From NCBI GenBank assembly GCA_003241695.1, contig QFPN01000013.1, positions 1 to 64,000 on the forward strand: DNA of 64,000 nucleotides, in the 5' to 3' direction. The stretch is from Ancylobacter novellus (GTDB lineage Bacteria; Pseudomonadota; Alphaproteobacteria; Rhizobiales; Methylopilaceae). The notes under the pieces were generated by a model, which saw only the letters and a list, made by a program, of their open reading frames with translations, was not told the origin of the DNA and searched no databases. Both the position numbers and the translations under genes were made by a program. Of the stretch, positions 28,152-36,771 are shown piece after piece. How positions within the stretch are numbered: position 1 is the stretch's first letter; every line of letters begins with the position of its first letter.

Positions 28152-29282
28152 TCAGCTCCCTGCAGGGCGGTCGTCGCCGCCCACATACATCGGCATCAGC
28201 ACGCGGAAGAGCGTCCTCCGCGGCTGGGATTCGCATTCGATGATCCCGCCGTGATTGCCCACGATCTTGGCGACGAGCGCGAGGCCGAGGCCCGAGCCGG
28301 TCGGCTTGGTGGTCACGAAGGGATCGAACAGGTGGGGCAGCAGGTCCTCCGGCACGCCGGGGCCGTTGTCGCGCACGATGAACTGCAGCGGCAGGCTGAC
28401 CTTGGCGGAGGAACCCGGCACCGAAAGCCGCACGCCCGGCTTGAAGGCGGTCGAGAGGTGTATCTCCCCGTCCTCGGCGTCGCCGATCGCTTCCGCGGCG
28501 TTCTTGACGAGGTTCAGGAACACCTGGATGAGCTGGTCCCGGTTGGCGAGGACCGGCGGCAGCGAGGGGTCGTACTCCTCGACGATGCGGACGTTGCGGC
28601 CGAAGCCGTTGCTCGCGAGCCGCTTCACGTGCTCGAGCACCGAATGGATGTTGACCGCCTCGCGCTCGATCGGACGCTCGTCGGAGAACACCTCCATCCG
28701 GTCGACCAGCTTCACGATCCGGTCGGCCTCGTCGCAGATGAGGCGGGTGAGCTGACGATCCTCGTCGCTCGCCGCCTGTTCGAGAAGCTGCGCCGCGCCG
28801 CGGATGCCGGACAGCGGGTTCTTGATCTCGTGCGCCAGCATGGCGGCGAGCGCCGTGACCGAGCGCGCCGCGCCGCGATGGGTGAGCTGGCGGTCCATCT
28901 TGTCGGCGATGGTGCGCTCCTGCAGCACCACGACATGGACGCCCGGCTTCTCCGAGAGAGGCGCGACGTGTATGTCCACGATCCGCTCGCCGCCGTTGCG
29001 CGGCGTGCCGAGATCGACGCGATATTCGTTGACCGGGGCGTTGCGCTCCCTGGCCTGCTCGATCAGCGCGACCAGCGGCGAGCCGAACGGCACGAACTCG
29101 CGGATGTCGTGACGGCGCAGCACGTTGGCCGAAACCTCGAAGAAGGCTTCGGCCGAGACGTTGACGTCGACGATGCGGCCGTCGGCCGCGACGCAGAGCA
29201 CGGGATGCGGCAGCGCGTTCAGCACCGCCTCGGGAGCGCCGGCGCCGGTGCGCGGCTTGTGGTCATGCGCGGCGACGCTCAC
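28152..29282 (-). CDS. ntrB: Nitrogen regulation sensor kinase NtrB
   Basis: A 376-residue cytoplasmic kinase. The N-terminal PAS domain (VLCVAADGRIVDVNVSAEAF) is followed by the H-box AHEIKNPLSGIRGAAQLLE, the N-box NLVKNAAEAI, and GSGLGLALVAK. NtrB phosphorylates or dephosphorylates NtrC in response to PII. I use the GTG at 29282: it overlaps the dusB stop in a GTGA junction and has GGAGGG 8 bases upstream. A GTG 15 bases earlier is possible. Part of the dusB-ntrB-ntrC operon. Confidence 0.97.
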   Translation of the reverse strand: MSVAAHDHKPRTGAGAPEAVLNALPHPVLCVAADGRIVDVNVSAEAFFEVSANVLRRHDIREFVPFGSPLVALIEQARERNAPVNEYRVDLGTPRNGGERIVDIHVAPLSEKPGVHVVVLQERTIADKMDRQLTHRGAARSVTALAAMLAHEIKNPLSGIRGAAQLLEQAASDEDRQLTRLICDEADRIVKLVDRMEVFSDERPIEREAVNIHSVLEHVKRLASNGFGRNVRIVEEYDPSLPPVLANRDQLIQVFLNLVKNAAEAIGDAEDGEIHLSTAFKPGVRLSVPGSSAKVSLPLQFIVRDNGPGVPEDLLPHLFDPFVTTKPTGSGLGLALVAKIVGNHGGIIECESQPRRTLFRVLMPMYVGGDDRPAGS

Positions 29283-30313
29283 GCGGCGGCCCTCCACTGA
29301 AGCTCGGCGAGCGCCCGGTCGAAAGCCGCGATCGCGGTCTCGGCCGTCGGCGCCGTCATGGCGGCGGCCTTCGCCGCGGGGGGAAGCGCCCGGCCCGCGG
29401 TCTCAGCCGCGGCGTCGAGGCTCCAGCCGAGATGCTTACGCGCGTGACGGACGCCGACGTCGCGGCCGTAGAGGCCGAGCAGGCCCTCGTAATGTTCGAG
29501 CGCGAGCGACCGCTGCTCCTCGATCGAGGGCGGCTCGGGCGCGACGCCGGTTTCGAGGAACGCCGCCACCTGTCCCGGAAACCACGGTTTCCCCTGCGCG
29601 CCGCGGCCGATCATGACGCCGTCGGCGCCCGAGGCGGCCAGCATCGCGGGCGCGTCCTCGAACGAGACGAGGTCGCCGTTGGCGATCACCGGAATCGAGA
29701 CCGCGGCCTTCACCGCGGCGATGGCGCTCCAGTCGGCGCGGCCTTCGTAGAACTGCGCGCGCGTCCGGCCATGGACCGTGACCATGCGGGCGCCGGCCGA
29801 TTCGGCCCGCGCCGCGAGATCCGGCGCGACGAGCGAGCCCTCGTCCCAGCCGAGACGCATCTTCACGGTCACCGGCGCCTCGACCGCCTCGACGGTCGCC
29901 TCGATCAGGCGGACGGCGAGGTCGAGCTCCTTCATCAGCGCCGAGCCGCCGTGGCCGCCCACGACCTTCTTGGCCGGGCAGCCCATGTTGATGTCGACGA
30001 TCGCCGCGCCCGCCCCGACCGCGACCCGCGCGGCCTCGGCCATCCATGAGGGATCGCGGCCGGCGAGCTGGACGATGTGCAGGTCGAGCCCGCCGCCTTC
30101 CGCGCGAAGCCGCGCCTCGTCGTCGGCGCGGGCCAGCTCGCCGGACGCCACCATCTCCGAAACCACGAAGCCGGCGCCGAGCCGCGCGGCCATGCGGCGG
30201 AACACGACGTCGGTCACGCCGGACATCGGCGCGAGCGCGACCGGATTGCGCGTTTCGACGCCGCCGACGCGGAGAGGGCAGCGCCCGATGGGCGATGAGG
30301 TTGCATTGCTCAT
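29279..30313 (-). CDS. dusB: tRNA-dihydrouridine synthase DusB (NifR3)
   Basis: A 344-residue FMN-dependent TIM-barrel enzyme. It has the N-terminal LAPMSGVTD, the VDINMGCPAKKVV segment with the catalytic Cys, and VTVHGRTRAQFYEGRADW, followed by VIANGDLVSFEDA and GVMIGRGAQGKPW. It reduces uridine to dihydrouridine in tRNA D-loops. In alphaproteobacteria the gene was first named nifR3 and heads the ntrBC operon, as here. The 135-base spacer to the divergent ispDF carries the promoter and is AT-richer than the genome average. Confidence 0.97.
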   Translation of the reverse strand: MSNATSSPIGRCPLRVGGVETRNPVALAPMSGVTDVVFRRMAARLGAGFVVSEMVASGELARADDEARLRAEGGGLDLHIVQLAGRDPSWMAEAARVAVGAGAAIVDINMGCPAKKVVGGHGGSALMKELDLAVRLIEATVEAVEAPVTVKMRLGWDEGSLVAPDLAARAESAGARMVTVHGRTRAQFYEGRADWSAIAAVKAAVSIPVIANGDLVSFEDAPAMLAASGADGVMIGRGAQGKPWFPGQVAAFLETGVAPEPPSIEEQRSLALEHYEGLLGLYGRDVGVRHARKHLGWSLDAAAETAGRALPPAAKAAAMTAPTAETAIAAFDRALAELQWRAAA

Positions 30314-30448
30314 AATTTAATCGGGTTCCGAAGTGCACACATCTTAGCCAAAACGTGTCGTTGCACAAGATTCAATCCGTGCCGCGACAGCGCCGGGCCG
30401 CTCGTCTAAAAACGCATCGGTCCGTTCCCTGAAAGCGAAAGCCGTCGA

Positions 30449-31684
30449 ATGTCCGTCGTCTCCGCTGCGTCGCATGATCGCGCCACCCCCGTCGCAGCCC
30501 TGATCTGCGCCGCCGGATCCGGCCTCCGCGCCGGCGCCGGCGCGCCGAAACAGTTCCGCGATCTCGGCGGCCGATCGATTCTCGCGCGCGCCGCGCAGGC
30601 GTTCCTCGATCATGGGCGGATCGATCGGCTGCTGATCGTCATAGGGGCCGACCAGCGGCCCGCTTATGACGAAGCCCTCGGCGATCTCGCCCGCCATCCC
30701 AAGCTCGCCCCTCCGGCGATCGGCGGCGCCAGCCGGCAGACCTCCGTCAAGGCCGGTCTCGACGCCCTTGGGGCCAAAGCGCCGGACATCGTCCTGGTGC
30801 ACGACGCCGCCCGCCCCTTCGTCAGCGCCGCCCTGATCTCGCGGGCGATCGCCGCCGCGGCCGAACATGGCGCCGCGGTTCCCGGACGCCCCGTCACCGA
30901 CACGATCTGCGCCGCCGCCGACGGCGCGCGCGGAGAAACGCTCGATCGTTCGAAACTTTCGGCGCTCCAGACGCCGCAGTCCTTCCGCTACGCCGATCTC
31001 GTCGCCGCCCACGAACGCGCCGCGCGCGAGGGCCGCGACGACTTCACCGACGACGGCGCCCTGGTCGCCTGGAACGGCGGCCGGGTCGCCCTGTTCGAGG
31101 GCGAGGCGCGCAACGTCAAGCTGACGACGCCCGACCAGTTCGACGAGGAGGCGATCCGGCGCGCGGGACTGGAATTCCTCGCACGCGGCGACGTGCGGAC
31201 CGGCTCGGGCTTCGACGTCCACGCCTTCGCGGATGGCGACCACGTCACGCTCGGGGGAATCAAAGTCCCGCATGCCTTCGGACTGTCGGGACATTCCGAC
31301 GCCGACGTCGTCCTTCACGCGCTCACCGACGCCATTCTCGGCGCGCTCGGCGACGGCGACATCGGCGCGCATTTCCCGCCCTCCGACCCGCAATGGAAGG
31401 GCCAGGACTCGGCGCTGTTCCTACGCGACGCGGCGGATCGGGTGCGGGCGGCGGGCGGCGTGGTGGCCCATCTCGACGTCACCGTCATCGGCGAAGCGCC
31501 GAAGGTCGGTCCCCATCGCGAGGCGATGCGGGCGCGGATCGCCGAGATCGCCGGCGTCCCGGTCGGCCGGGTCGGCGTCAAGGCGACGACGACCGAGCGC
31601 CTCGGCTTCGCGGGACGGCGCGAGGGGCTCGCGGCGCTCGCCTCGGCGACCATCCGCCTGCCCTTCCGCGACGAGGAGGCCTGA
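30449..31684 (+). CDS. ispDF: Bifunctional IspD/IspF enzyme
   Basis: A 411-residue fusion. Residues 1 to about 235 are IspD (2-C-methyl-D-erythritol 4-phosphate cytidylyltransferase), with CAAGSGLRAGAGAPKQF and VLVHDAARPFV. Residues about 252-411 are IspF (MECDP synthase), with GSGFDVHAFADGD, LSGHSDADVVLHALTDAILG and the final KATTTERLGFAGRREG. They catalyse steps 3 and 5 of the non-mevalonate isoprenoid pathway. The fusion is common in alphaproteobacteria. It forms an operon with the CinA-domain gene three bases downstream and is divergent from dusB. Confidence 0.97.
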   Translation: MSVVSAASHDRATPVAALICAAGSGLRAGAGAPKQFRDLGGRSILARAAQAFLDHGRIDRLLIVIGADQRPAYDEALGDLARHPKLAPPAIGGASRQTSVKAGLDALGAKAPDIVLVHDAARPFVSAALISRAIAAAAEHGAAVPGRPVTDTICAAADGARGETLDRSKLSALQTPQSFRYADLVAAHERAAREGRDDFTDDGALVAWNGGRVALFEGEARNVKLTTPDQFDEEAIRRAGLEFLARGDVRTGSGFDVHAFADGDHVTLGGIKVPHAFGLSGHSDADVVLHALTDAILGALGDGDIGAHFPPSDPQWKGQDSALFLRDAADRVRAAGGVVAHLDVTVIGEAPKVGPHREAMRARIAEIAGVPVGRVGVKATTTERLGFAGRREGLAALASATIRLPFRDEEA

Positions 31685-31687
31685 ACG

Positions 31688-32191
31688 ATGACGACGACGG
31701 TCTACGAAAAAGCCGAGAAGGTCCTGCGGCTCGCGCGCGGCGCAGGCCTCACGATCGTGACCGCCGAATCCTGCACGGGCGGGCTCGTCGCGGGCGCGCT
31801 GACCGAGGTCCCCGGATCGTCGGAGGCGGTGGACCGGGGCTTCGTCACCTATTCGAACGCGGCCAAGACCGAGCTTCTCGGCGTCCCCGCGGAGATGATC
31901 GGGCGCCATGGAGCGGTGAGCGAGGAGGTCGCCCGCGCCATGGCCGAAGGCGCGCTGGCCGTGGCCAAGGCGGGCGCAGCCGTCGCGGTCACGGGCGTCG
32001 CGGGGCCCGGCGGCGGCTCGCCCGAGAAGCCCGTGGGCCTCGTATGGTTCGCGGCCGCGCGCCGCGGCGGCCCGACGATCCTGCGGGAGAAGCGCTTCGG
32101 CGACCTCGGCCGGGCCGAGATCCGGCGCCGTTCCGTGCTGGTCGCGCTCGAAATGCTGGCCGAGGTCATGGGCGAAGCCGCGACGGCCTGA
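31688..32191 (+). CDS. CinA-domain nicotinamide-nucleotide amidohydrolase
   Basis: A 167-residue CinA C-terminal domain protein (PncC type). Diagnostic segments are IVTAESCTGGLVAGALTEVP, FVTYSNAAKTELLGV and GVAGPGGGSPEKPVGLVWF. The enzyme deamidates nicotinamide mononucleotide in NAD recycling; the stand-alone domain lacks the N-terminal CinA part. It begins three bases after the ispDF stop, so the two are probably co-transcribed. It is convergent with the chemoreceptor gene at 32217. Confidence 0.93.
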   Translation: MTTTVYEKAEKVLRLARGAGLTIVTAESCTGGLVAGALTEVPGSSEAVDRGFVTYSNAAKTELLGVPAEMIGRHGAVSEEVARAMAEGALAVAKAGAAVAVTGVAGPGGGSPEKPVGLVWFAAARRGGPTILREKRFGDLGRAEIRRRSVLVALEMLAEVMGEAATA

Positions 32192-32216
32192 ACCGTCCCG
32201 GCCCGCCCGCCCCGCC

Positions 32217-33692
32217 TCACATCAGGGCGCGGGCGGCCTGCCGGACCTCGCGCGTCGCGACCTCGACCTTGCCCGTCGAACCCGCGATGTCCTTCATCCG
32301 TCCGCTGATCGCCGAAACGCCCTGCGAGGCGACCTGCATCGAGACGGAGATCTCGCGCGTCACGCCCGACTGCTGCTCGACCGCAGAGGCGATCGCGACC
32401 GAGATCTCGTTGATGCGCGCGATGGTCCCGGCGATGCTCTCGATCGCCGTCACGGCCTTGGTCGCCATGTTCTGGCTGTCGGAAATCTGAGCGCCGATCT
32501 GTTCCGTCGCCTTGGCCGTCTGCTCGGCGAGGTTCTTCACCTCCGAAGCCACGATCGCGAAGCCGCGGCCCGCGTCGCCGGCGCGCGCGGCTTCGATGGT
32601 GGCGTTGAGGGCGAGCAGATTGGTCTGCTCGGCGATGCCGCGAATGAGCATCACCACCTCGCCGATCCTGTCGGCGGCGGAGGACAGCCCCGCGACGATC
32701 GCGTTGGTTTCCCGGGCCTGGGACACGGCTTCGGTCGAGATGCTCGAGGCCGAACCGACCTTGGAGCTGATCTCGGCGACCGAGGTCGCGAGCTCTTCGG
32801 AAGCCGCGGCGACAGCCTGCACGCTGTCGTTCACGCCGCCGACTTCCTGAGCGGCGACGCCGGCCTGCTCGGTCGCCTCGGACACGGCGTCGAGGATCGA
32901 GTCGAGACCGGCGCCGATGCTGACCTGCCCCGCCTCGATGCGACGGCGCGCCTCCACCTGCGCGGTGACGTCGGAGGAGAACTTCACCACCTTGGTGGGT
33001 TTTCCGTCGCCGCCGAGGATCGGATTGTAGGACGCCTGGATGAAGACTTCGCGGCCGCCTTTGCCGATGCGGCGGAATTCGCCCGCCTGATACTCGCCGC
33101 GGCGCAGCGCCTGCCAGAACTGGTCGTAGTCCCGGCTGGCCCGATGAGCCTCCTCGACGAACATCGAATGATGACGCCCCTTGATCTCGTCGAGCCGATA
33201 GCCGAGCGCCGAAAGAAAATTGTCGTTCGCCCAGATGATCGAGCCGTCGAGTTCAAACTCGATGACCGCCTGGGACCGATTGAGGGCGGCGACTTGCCCC
33301 TCCCAGTCCAGGCTGCGGCGCTTCTGCTCGGTCGCGTCGATCGCAAATTTTACGACCTTGAGGACGCTTCCGGTCTTGTCGCGGATCGGATTGTACGAGG
33401 CCTGCAACCAAACTTGGCGCCCCCCCTTCCCGATCCGACGGAATTCGCCGGCATGAAAAGCGCCGCTGCGCAGCGAATCCCAGAATGCGCGATAATCGTC
33501 GCTCGATTGCTCCATCGGATCCACGAAGATCGCGTGGCGCTGGCCGACAACCTCGCCAAGGTGGTATCCTAGAAGGGACAAAAATCTCTCGTTGGCGGAG
33601 AGAACCACGCCCTCAGGACTGAACTCTATCACCGCTTGCGATCGGCCAAGCGCGGCGAGCTTGGCTTTTTCTTCGGACCCGAAAGTAAACAA
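32217..33692 (-). CDS. Soluble methyl-accepting chemotaxis protein with two PAS domains
   Basis: A 491-residue protein without membrane helices. Two PAS-PAC units repeat almost the same pattern: SQAVIEF, then LGYHLGEVVGQRHAIFVDP in the first and LGYRLDEIKGRHHSMFVEE in the second, each followed by GEFRRIGKGGR and ASYNPI. The C-terminal signalling domain has the conserved hairpin EQTNLLALNATIEAARAG with GRGFAIVASEVKNLAEQT. The PAS repeats suggest cytoplasmic sensing, possibly of redox or a bound cofactor. The start is the TTG at 33692, with GAGGA 7 bases upstream; a longer reading from 33770 lacks a site. No other chemotaxis gene is adjacent. Confidence 0.9.
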   Translation of the reverse strand: MFTFGSEEKAKLAALGRSQAVIEFSPEGVVLSANERFLSLLGYHLGEVVGQRHAIFVDPMEQSSDDYRAFWDSLRSGAFHAGEFRRIGKGGRQVWLQASYNPIRDKTGSVLKVVKFAIDATEQKRRSLDWEGQVAALNRSQAVIEFELDGSIIWANDNFLSALGYRLDEIKGRHHSMFVEEAHRASRDYDQFWQALRRGEYQAGEFRRIGKGGREVFIQASYNPILGGDGKPTKVVKFSSDVTAQVEARRRIEAGQVSIGAGLDSILDAVSEATEQAGVAAQEVGGVNDSVQAVAAASEELATSVAEISSKVGSASSISTEAVSQARETNAIVAGLSSAADRIGEVVMLIRGIAEQTNLLALNATIEAARAGDAGRGFAIVASEVKNLAEQTAKATEQIGAQISDSQNMATKAVTAIESIAGTIARINEISVAIASAVEQQSGVTREISVSMQVASQGVSAISGRMKDIAGSTGKVEVATREVRQAARALM

Positions 33693-33825
33693 CTTCAAAT
33701 CCTCGACCAACGATCTTGACGTCGCACGATACGACGCGCCCCAAACGGGTAAATGAACATCAACAAACAATAGCTAAGGAGAATTTAATTTCCGTTTGTA
33801 TGTTTCTTTTTACCCCATCGTAAGA

Positions 33826-33841
33826 TTGATCATATGATCAA
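33826..33841. promoter_or_regulatory. Perfect 16-base palindrome upstream of the chemoreceptor gene
   Basis: TTGATCATATGATCAA, a perfect dyad in an AT-rich patch about 135 bases upstream of the chemoreceptor start and just beyond the end of nusB. It resembles an FNR/FixK site (TTGAT...ATCAA), but the half-sites are six bases apart instead of four, so it does not match that consensus. It may be an operator for the chemoreceptor gene. Confidence 0.45.
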
Positions 33842-33873
33842 CCACATCAAGTCAACCAATGCGCGCAATTACT

Positions 33874-34341
33874 TCATTGCGCTCGCTTGACGAAATCATC
33901 CTCCCGGACGTCTCGGGCGATCGTGTCGAGCACCGCGTTCACCATGCCCGCTTCGTCGCGCTCGAAGAAGGCGTGGGCGATGTCGACATATTCCTTGATG
34001 ACGACCTTGGCCGGCACGTCGCGGCGCTTGCCGAGCTCGAAGGCGCCCGCGCGCAGGATCGCGCGCATGATCGCCTCGACGCGCTTCAGCGGCCAGCCGC
34101 TCGCAAGCGTGCGGTCGACCAACGGATCGAGGCTGCGCTGCTCCTTGAGCACGCCGCCGACGAGGTCGCGGAAGAACGCTGCGTCCGCGGGCTTGTACTC
34201 GTCGCCGTCGACCACCTTGCCGAGCCAGTGGGACTCGAACTGCGCCAGCGTGTCGGGCAGCGGCGCGCCGGCGACGTCCATCTGGTAGAGCGCCTGGACG
34301 GCCGCGAGACGGGCCGCCGATCGGGTTTCGCCTTTCGCCAC
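33874..34341 (-). CDS. nusB: Transcription antitermination factor NusB
   Basis: A 155-residue, all-helical NusB. Signatures include ARLAAVQALYQMD near the N-terminus and the final EYVDIAHAFFERDEAGMVNAVLD. With NusE (S10) it binds boxA RNA in ribosomal transcripts. Starts at a GTG, three bases after the ribH stop, so it is the last gene of the ribD-ribE-ribH-nusB group. The N-terminal MAKGETRSA region fits the family. Confidence 0.96.
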   Translation of the reverse strand: MAKGETRSAARLAAVQALYQMDVAGAPLPDTLAQFESHWLGKVVDGDEYKPADAAFFRDLVGGVLKEQRSLDPLVDRTLASGWPLKRVEAIMRAILRAGAFELGKRRDVPAKVVIKEYVDIAHAFFERDEAGMVNAVLDTIARDVREDDFVKRAQ

Positions 34342-34344
34342 GGT

Positions 34345-34827
34345 TCAGGCCTCCGCGCGGCGTTTGAGGCGCAGCAGCGTCAGCGCAGCCTCGGCCGCGC
34401 CGCCGCCCTTGTCCATGTCGGCGACGCGAGCGCGGGCGAGCGCCTGCGCGTCGTTCTCGACGGTGAGCACGCCGTTGCCGAGCGGAAAGCGCAGGGCGAC
34501 GGACAGATCCATCAGCCCGCGGGCGCTCTGCTCCGAGACGATCTCGTAATGCGTGGTCTCGCCGCGGATGACGCAGCCGAGCGCGACGGCGGCGTCGTAA
34601 GGCGTCCCGCGCTCGGCCGCGCCTTCGACGAGGATCGCGATCGCAGCCGGAAGCTCGAGCGCGCCGGGAACGGTGACGACGTCGAAGGTCGCGCCCGCGG
34701 CGTCGAGATGGCCGGTCGCGCCCTTCAGGAGTTCGTCGGCGATCTCGTCGTAGAAGCGCGCCTCGATGACGAGCACGTGCGCGCGCATCGGCTCGACGGC
34801 GCCCTTGCGCCGCTGCGGTTCGGCCAT
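34345..34827 (-). CDS. ribH: 6,7-dimethyl-8-ribityllumazine synthase
   Basis: A 160-residue lumazine synthase. Motifs: VIEARFYDEIADELL at the N-terminal strand, VTVPGALELPAAI, and ALGCVIRGETTHYEIVSEQ, followed by FPLGNGVLTVENDAQA. It condenses 5-amino-6-ribitylaminouracil with 3,4-dihydroxy-2-butanone 4-phosphate; the product feeds riboflavin synthase encoded upstream. The ATG at 34827 is used; an upstream start at 34899 would add 24 residues without family support. Operon with ribE (37-base gap) and nusB (3-base gap). Confidence 0.96.
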   Translation of the reverse strand: MAEPQRRKGAVEPMRAHVLVIEARFYDEIADELLKGATGHLDAAGATFDVVTVPGALELPAAIAILVEGAAERGTPYDAAVALGCVIRGETTHYEIVSEQSARGLMDLSVALRFPLGNGVLTVENDAQALARARVADMDKGGGAAEAALTLLRLKRRAEA

Positions 34828-34864
34828 GGGTAGCGGGACCTCAAATACTGGAACGAGGCGCTTG

Positions 34865-35488
34865 CTAGCCGAGCGCGCCCGGCTCGGCAAGACGCTCAAC
34901 GAGACGCGCGGCGTAGCGGGCCATCATGTCGACTTCGAGATTGACCCGGTCTCCGACCCGCCGGTCGCCCCAGGCGGTCTCGGAAAGGGTGTGCGGAATG
35001 AGGTGCACGGAGAAACGCCGCCCCTCCACCGTGTTGACGGTGAGCGAGGTTCCGTCGAGGCAGATCGAGCCCTTGGCGGCGATGAACTTCGCGAGCGGCG
35101 CCGCCGCGTCGAGCTCGAAACGGACCGTGTCCGGCCCCTCGTCGCGGGCGACGATCTCGCTCGTCGCGTCGACATGGCCGAGCACCAGATGGCCGCCGAG
35201 CTCGTCGCCCATCTTGAGCGCCCGCTCGAGATTGAGCCGCGAGCCCTCGCGCCAGCCGCCCGCGGTGGTGAGCTTCAGCGTCTCCGGGCCGGCGTCGACC
35301 GAGAAGGCGGCTCCGCCCTCGTGAGGCTCGACCGCAGTCACCGTGAGGCAGACGCCGTCGTGAGCGATCGAGGCCCCGAGCGCGATGCCGGCCGGATCGT
35401 AGCGTGAGGCGACGCGGAAGCGGACGAGTTCGCCCTCCTCCCGCCGCTCGAGGATTGTTCCGATGTCGGTGACGATGCCGGTGAACAT
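34865..35488 (-). CDS. ribE: Riboflavin synthase alpha subunit
   Basis: A 207-residue protein with two lumazine-binding repeats. The first starts MFTGIVTDIGTI and contains GASIAHDGVCLTV; the second contains LVLGHVDATSEIV and GSICLDGTSLTVN. It dismutates two lumazine molecules to riboflavin. It lies between ribD and ribH, separated from ribD by a palindromic repeat of about 145 bases (35511-35655). Confidence 0.96.
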   Translation of the reverse strand: MFTGIVTDIGTILERREEGELVRFRVASRYDPAGIALGASIAHDGVCLTVTAVEPHEGGAAFSVDAGPETLKLTTAGGWREGSRLNLERALKMGDELGGHLVLGHVDATSEIVARDEGPDTVRFELDAAAPLAKFIAAKGSICLDGTSLTVNTVEGRRFSVHLIPHTLSETAWGDRRVGDRVNLEVDMMARYAARLVERLAEPGALG

Positions 35489-35510
35489 GCGTTTTGCGCC
35501 TGGTGGAGAC

Positions 35511-35655
35511 GAACTGCGTGCTTCGAGGCGCGCCTTCGGCGCTCCTCAGCATGAGGAAGGCGGAGGTCGCAGAAGGAGGACTTCTTCTTTCACGTCCTGA
35601 ACCTCCCTCATGCTGAGGAGCCGGCCTTGGCCGGCGTCTCGAAGCACGCAGTTCC
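35511..35655. repeat. Interspersed palindromic repeat, family A copy 2
   Basis: Inverted repeat between ribD and ribE. The left arm begins GAACTGCGTGCTTCGAG and continues through CTCCTCAGCATGAGG; the right arm (about 35607-35655) is the reverse complement, CCTCATGCTGAGGAG to CTCGAAGCACGCAGTTC. The arm cores match the copy at 5990-6124. The right arm ends at the stop codon of ribD, so it is transcribed inside the operon. Confidence 0.92.
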
Positions 35656-36765
35656 TTATCCGTGCCGCAGATACGTGCTCCAGAGGTCCTCGCCAACCCG
35701 CTCCTGCGAAACCTCGGCGAGACCGGCGTCGCCCAGCGCGCCGGAGGCGAGCCCATTAATCGCATCCGCTCCCAGCATCTTCGGCGCCGCCAGCATGACG
35801 GCCTCGTCCGCCAGCCTCGCGTCGAGCAGCGCGTTCGCGACCGTGGGTCCGCCTTCGACCATCAGCCGCGTGATCCCGCGAGCGCCGAGCAGGCCGAGCG
35901 ACTGGCCCAGCCGCAGGCCGCCCTGCCCGCGTTCGACGCGCAAGACCTCGACGCCGGATTCCCGCAGCGCCCGTTCGCGATCGGCGGGCGCGTCGACGGC
36001 GGCGAAGATCCATGTCGGGACCTCCCGCGCGCCCCGGACCAGCTTCGCGCCGGGGGGCGTCCGCAGTTCCGCGTCCAGCACGATCCGGATCGGCGAACGG
36101 TCCGCCATGCCCGGCAGGCGGCAGGTGAGTTCGGGATCGTCGGCGAGGACCGTGCCGATCCCGACCAGAATCGCGTCGCTTTCGGCGCGCATCAGATGGA
36201 CGCGGGCGCGAGACGCCTCGCCGGTGATCGCGACCGGCCGGCCGCCGGGACCCGCGACCTTGCCGTCGGCCGACTGCGCGAGCTTCAGCGTCACATGCGG
36301 CCGCCCGAGCGTGACGCGCGCGATATGGCCGGCGGTCAGGCGCCTCGCCTCCTGCTCCAGCACGCCGGTCGCGACCTCGATACCCGCCTCGCGCAGGCGC
36401 GCGAAGCCGCGGCCCGCGACCCGTTCGTCGGGATCGCCGAGCGCGGCGACCACGCGGGCGACGCCCGCCGCGACGAGGGCGTCGGCGCAGGGCGGCGTCT
36501 TGCCGTAATGGCTGCAGGGCTCGAGCGTGACGTAGAGCGTCGCCCCGCGGGCGGCACGCCCGGCGGCCGCAAGCGCCACAGGCTCGGCGTGGGGACGACC
36601 GCCGGGCTGGGTCCACCCGCGCCCCACGACGGCTCCGTCGGGGGAGACGAGGATCGCGCCCACGGCCGGATTGGGGGCGGTTCGGCCAAGGCCGCGGCGC
36701 GCGAGCGCGAGCGCGTGCGCCATGCGGCGGCGGTCGATCTCATCTTGAGACTCCTCGCCCGCCAC
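35656..36765 (-). CDS. ribD: Bifunctional riboflavin deaminase/reductase RibD
   Basis: A 369-residue two-domain enzyme. The N-terminal zinc deaminase has HAEPVALAAAG and LEPCSHYGKTPPC (zinc ligands His, Cys, Cys). The C-terminal reductase has HVTLKLAQSADGKVA, DAILVGIGTVLADDPELTCR and RLMVEGGPTVANALL. It converts the first pyrimidine intermediate of riboflavin synthesis in two steps. Starts at a GTG six bases after the nrdR stop. Probably one operon: nrdR-ribD-ribE-ribH-nusB. Confidence 0.96.
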   Translation of the reverse strand: MAGEESQDEIDRRRMAHALALARRGLGRTAPNPAVGAILVSPDGAVVGRGWTQPGGRPHAEPVALAAAGRAARGATLYVTLEPCSHYGKTPPCADALVAAGVARVVAALGDPDERVAGRGFARLREAGIEVATGVLEQEARRLTAGHIARVTLGRPHVTLKLAQSADGKVAGPGGRPVAITGEASRARVHLMRAESDAILVGIGTVLADDPELTCRLPGMADRSPIRIVLDAELRTPPGAKLVRGAREVPTWIFAAVDAPADRERALRESGVEVLRVERGQGGLRLGQSLGLLGARGITRLMVEGGPTVANALLDARLADEAVMLAAPKMLGADAINGLASGALGDAGLAEVSQERVGEDLWSTYLRHG

Positions 36766-36771
36766 CGACGC

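Noticed and set aside
30314..30448. Sigma-54 promoter before dusB
   Set aside because: No GG-N10-GC motif at a believable position.
33826..33841. FNR/FixK box
   Set aside because: Half-sites match but spacing is six instead of four bases, so it was listed only as an unassigned palindrome.
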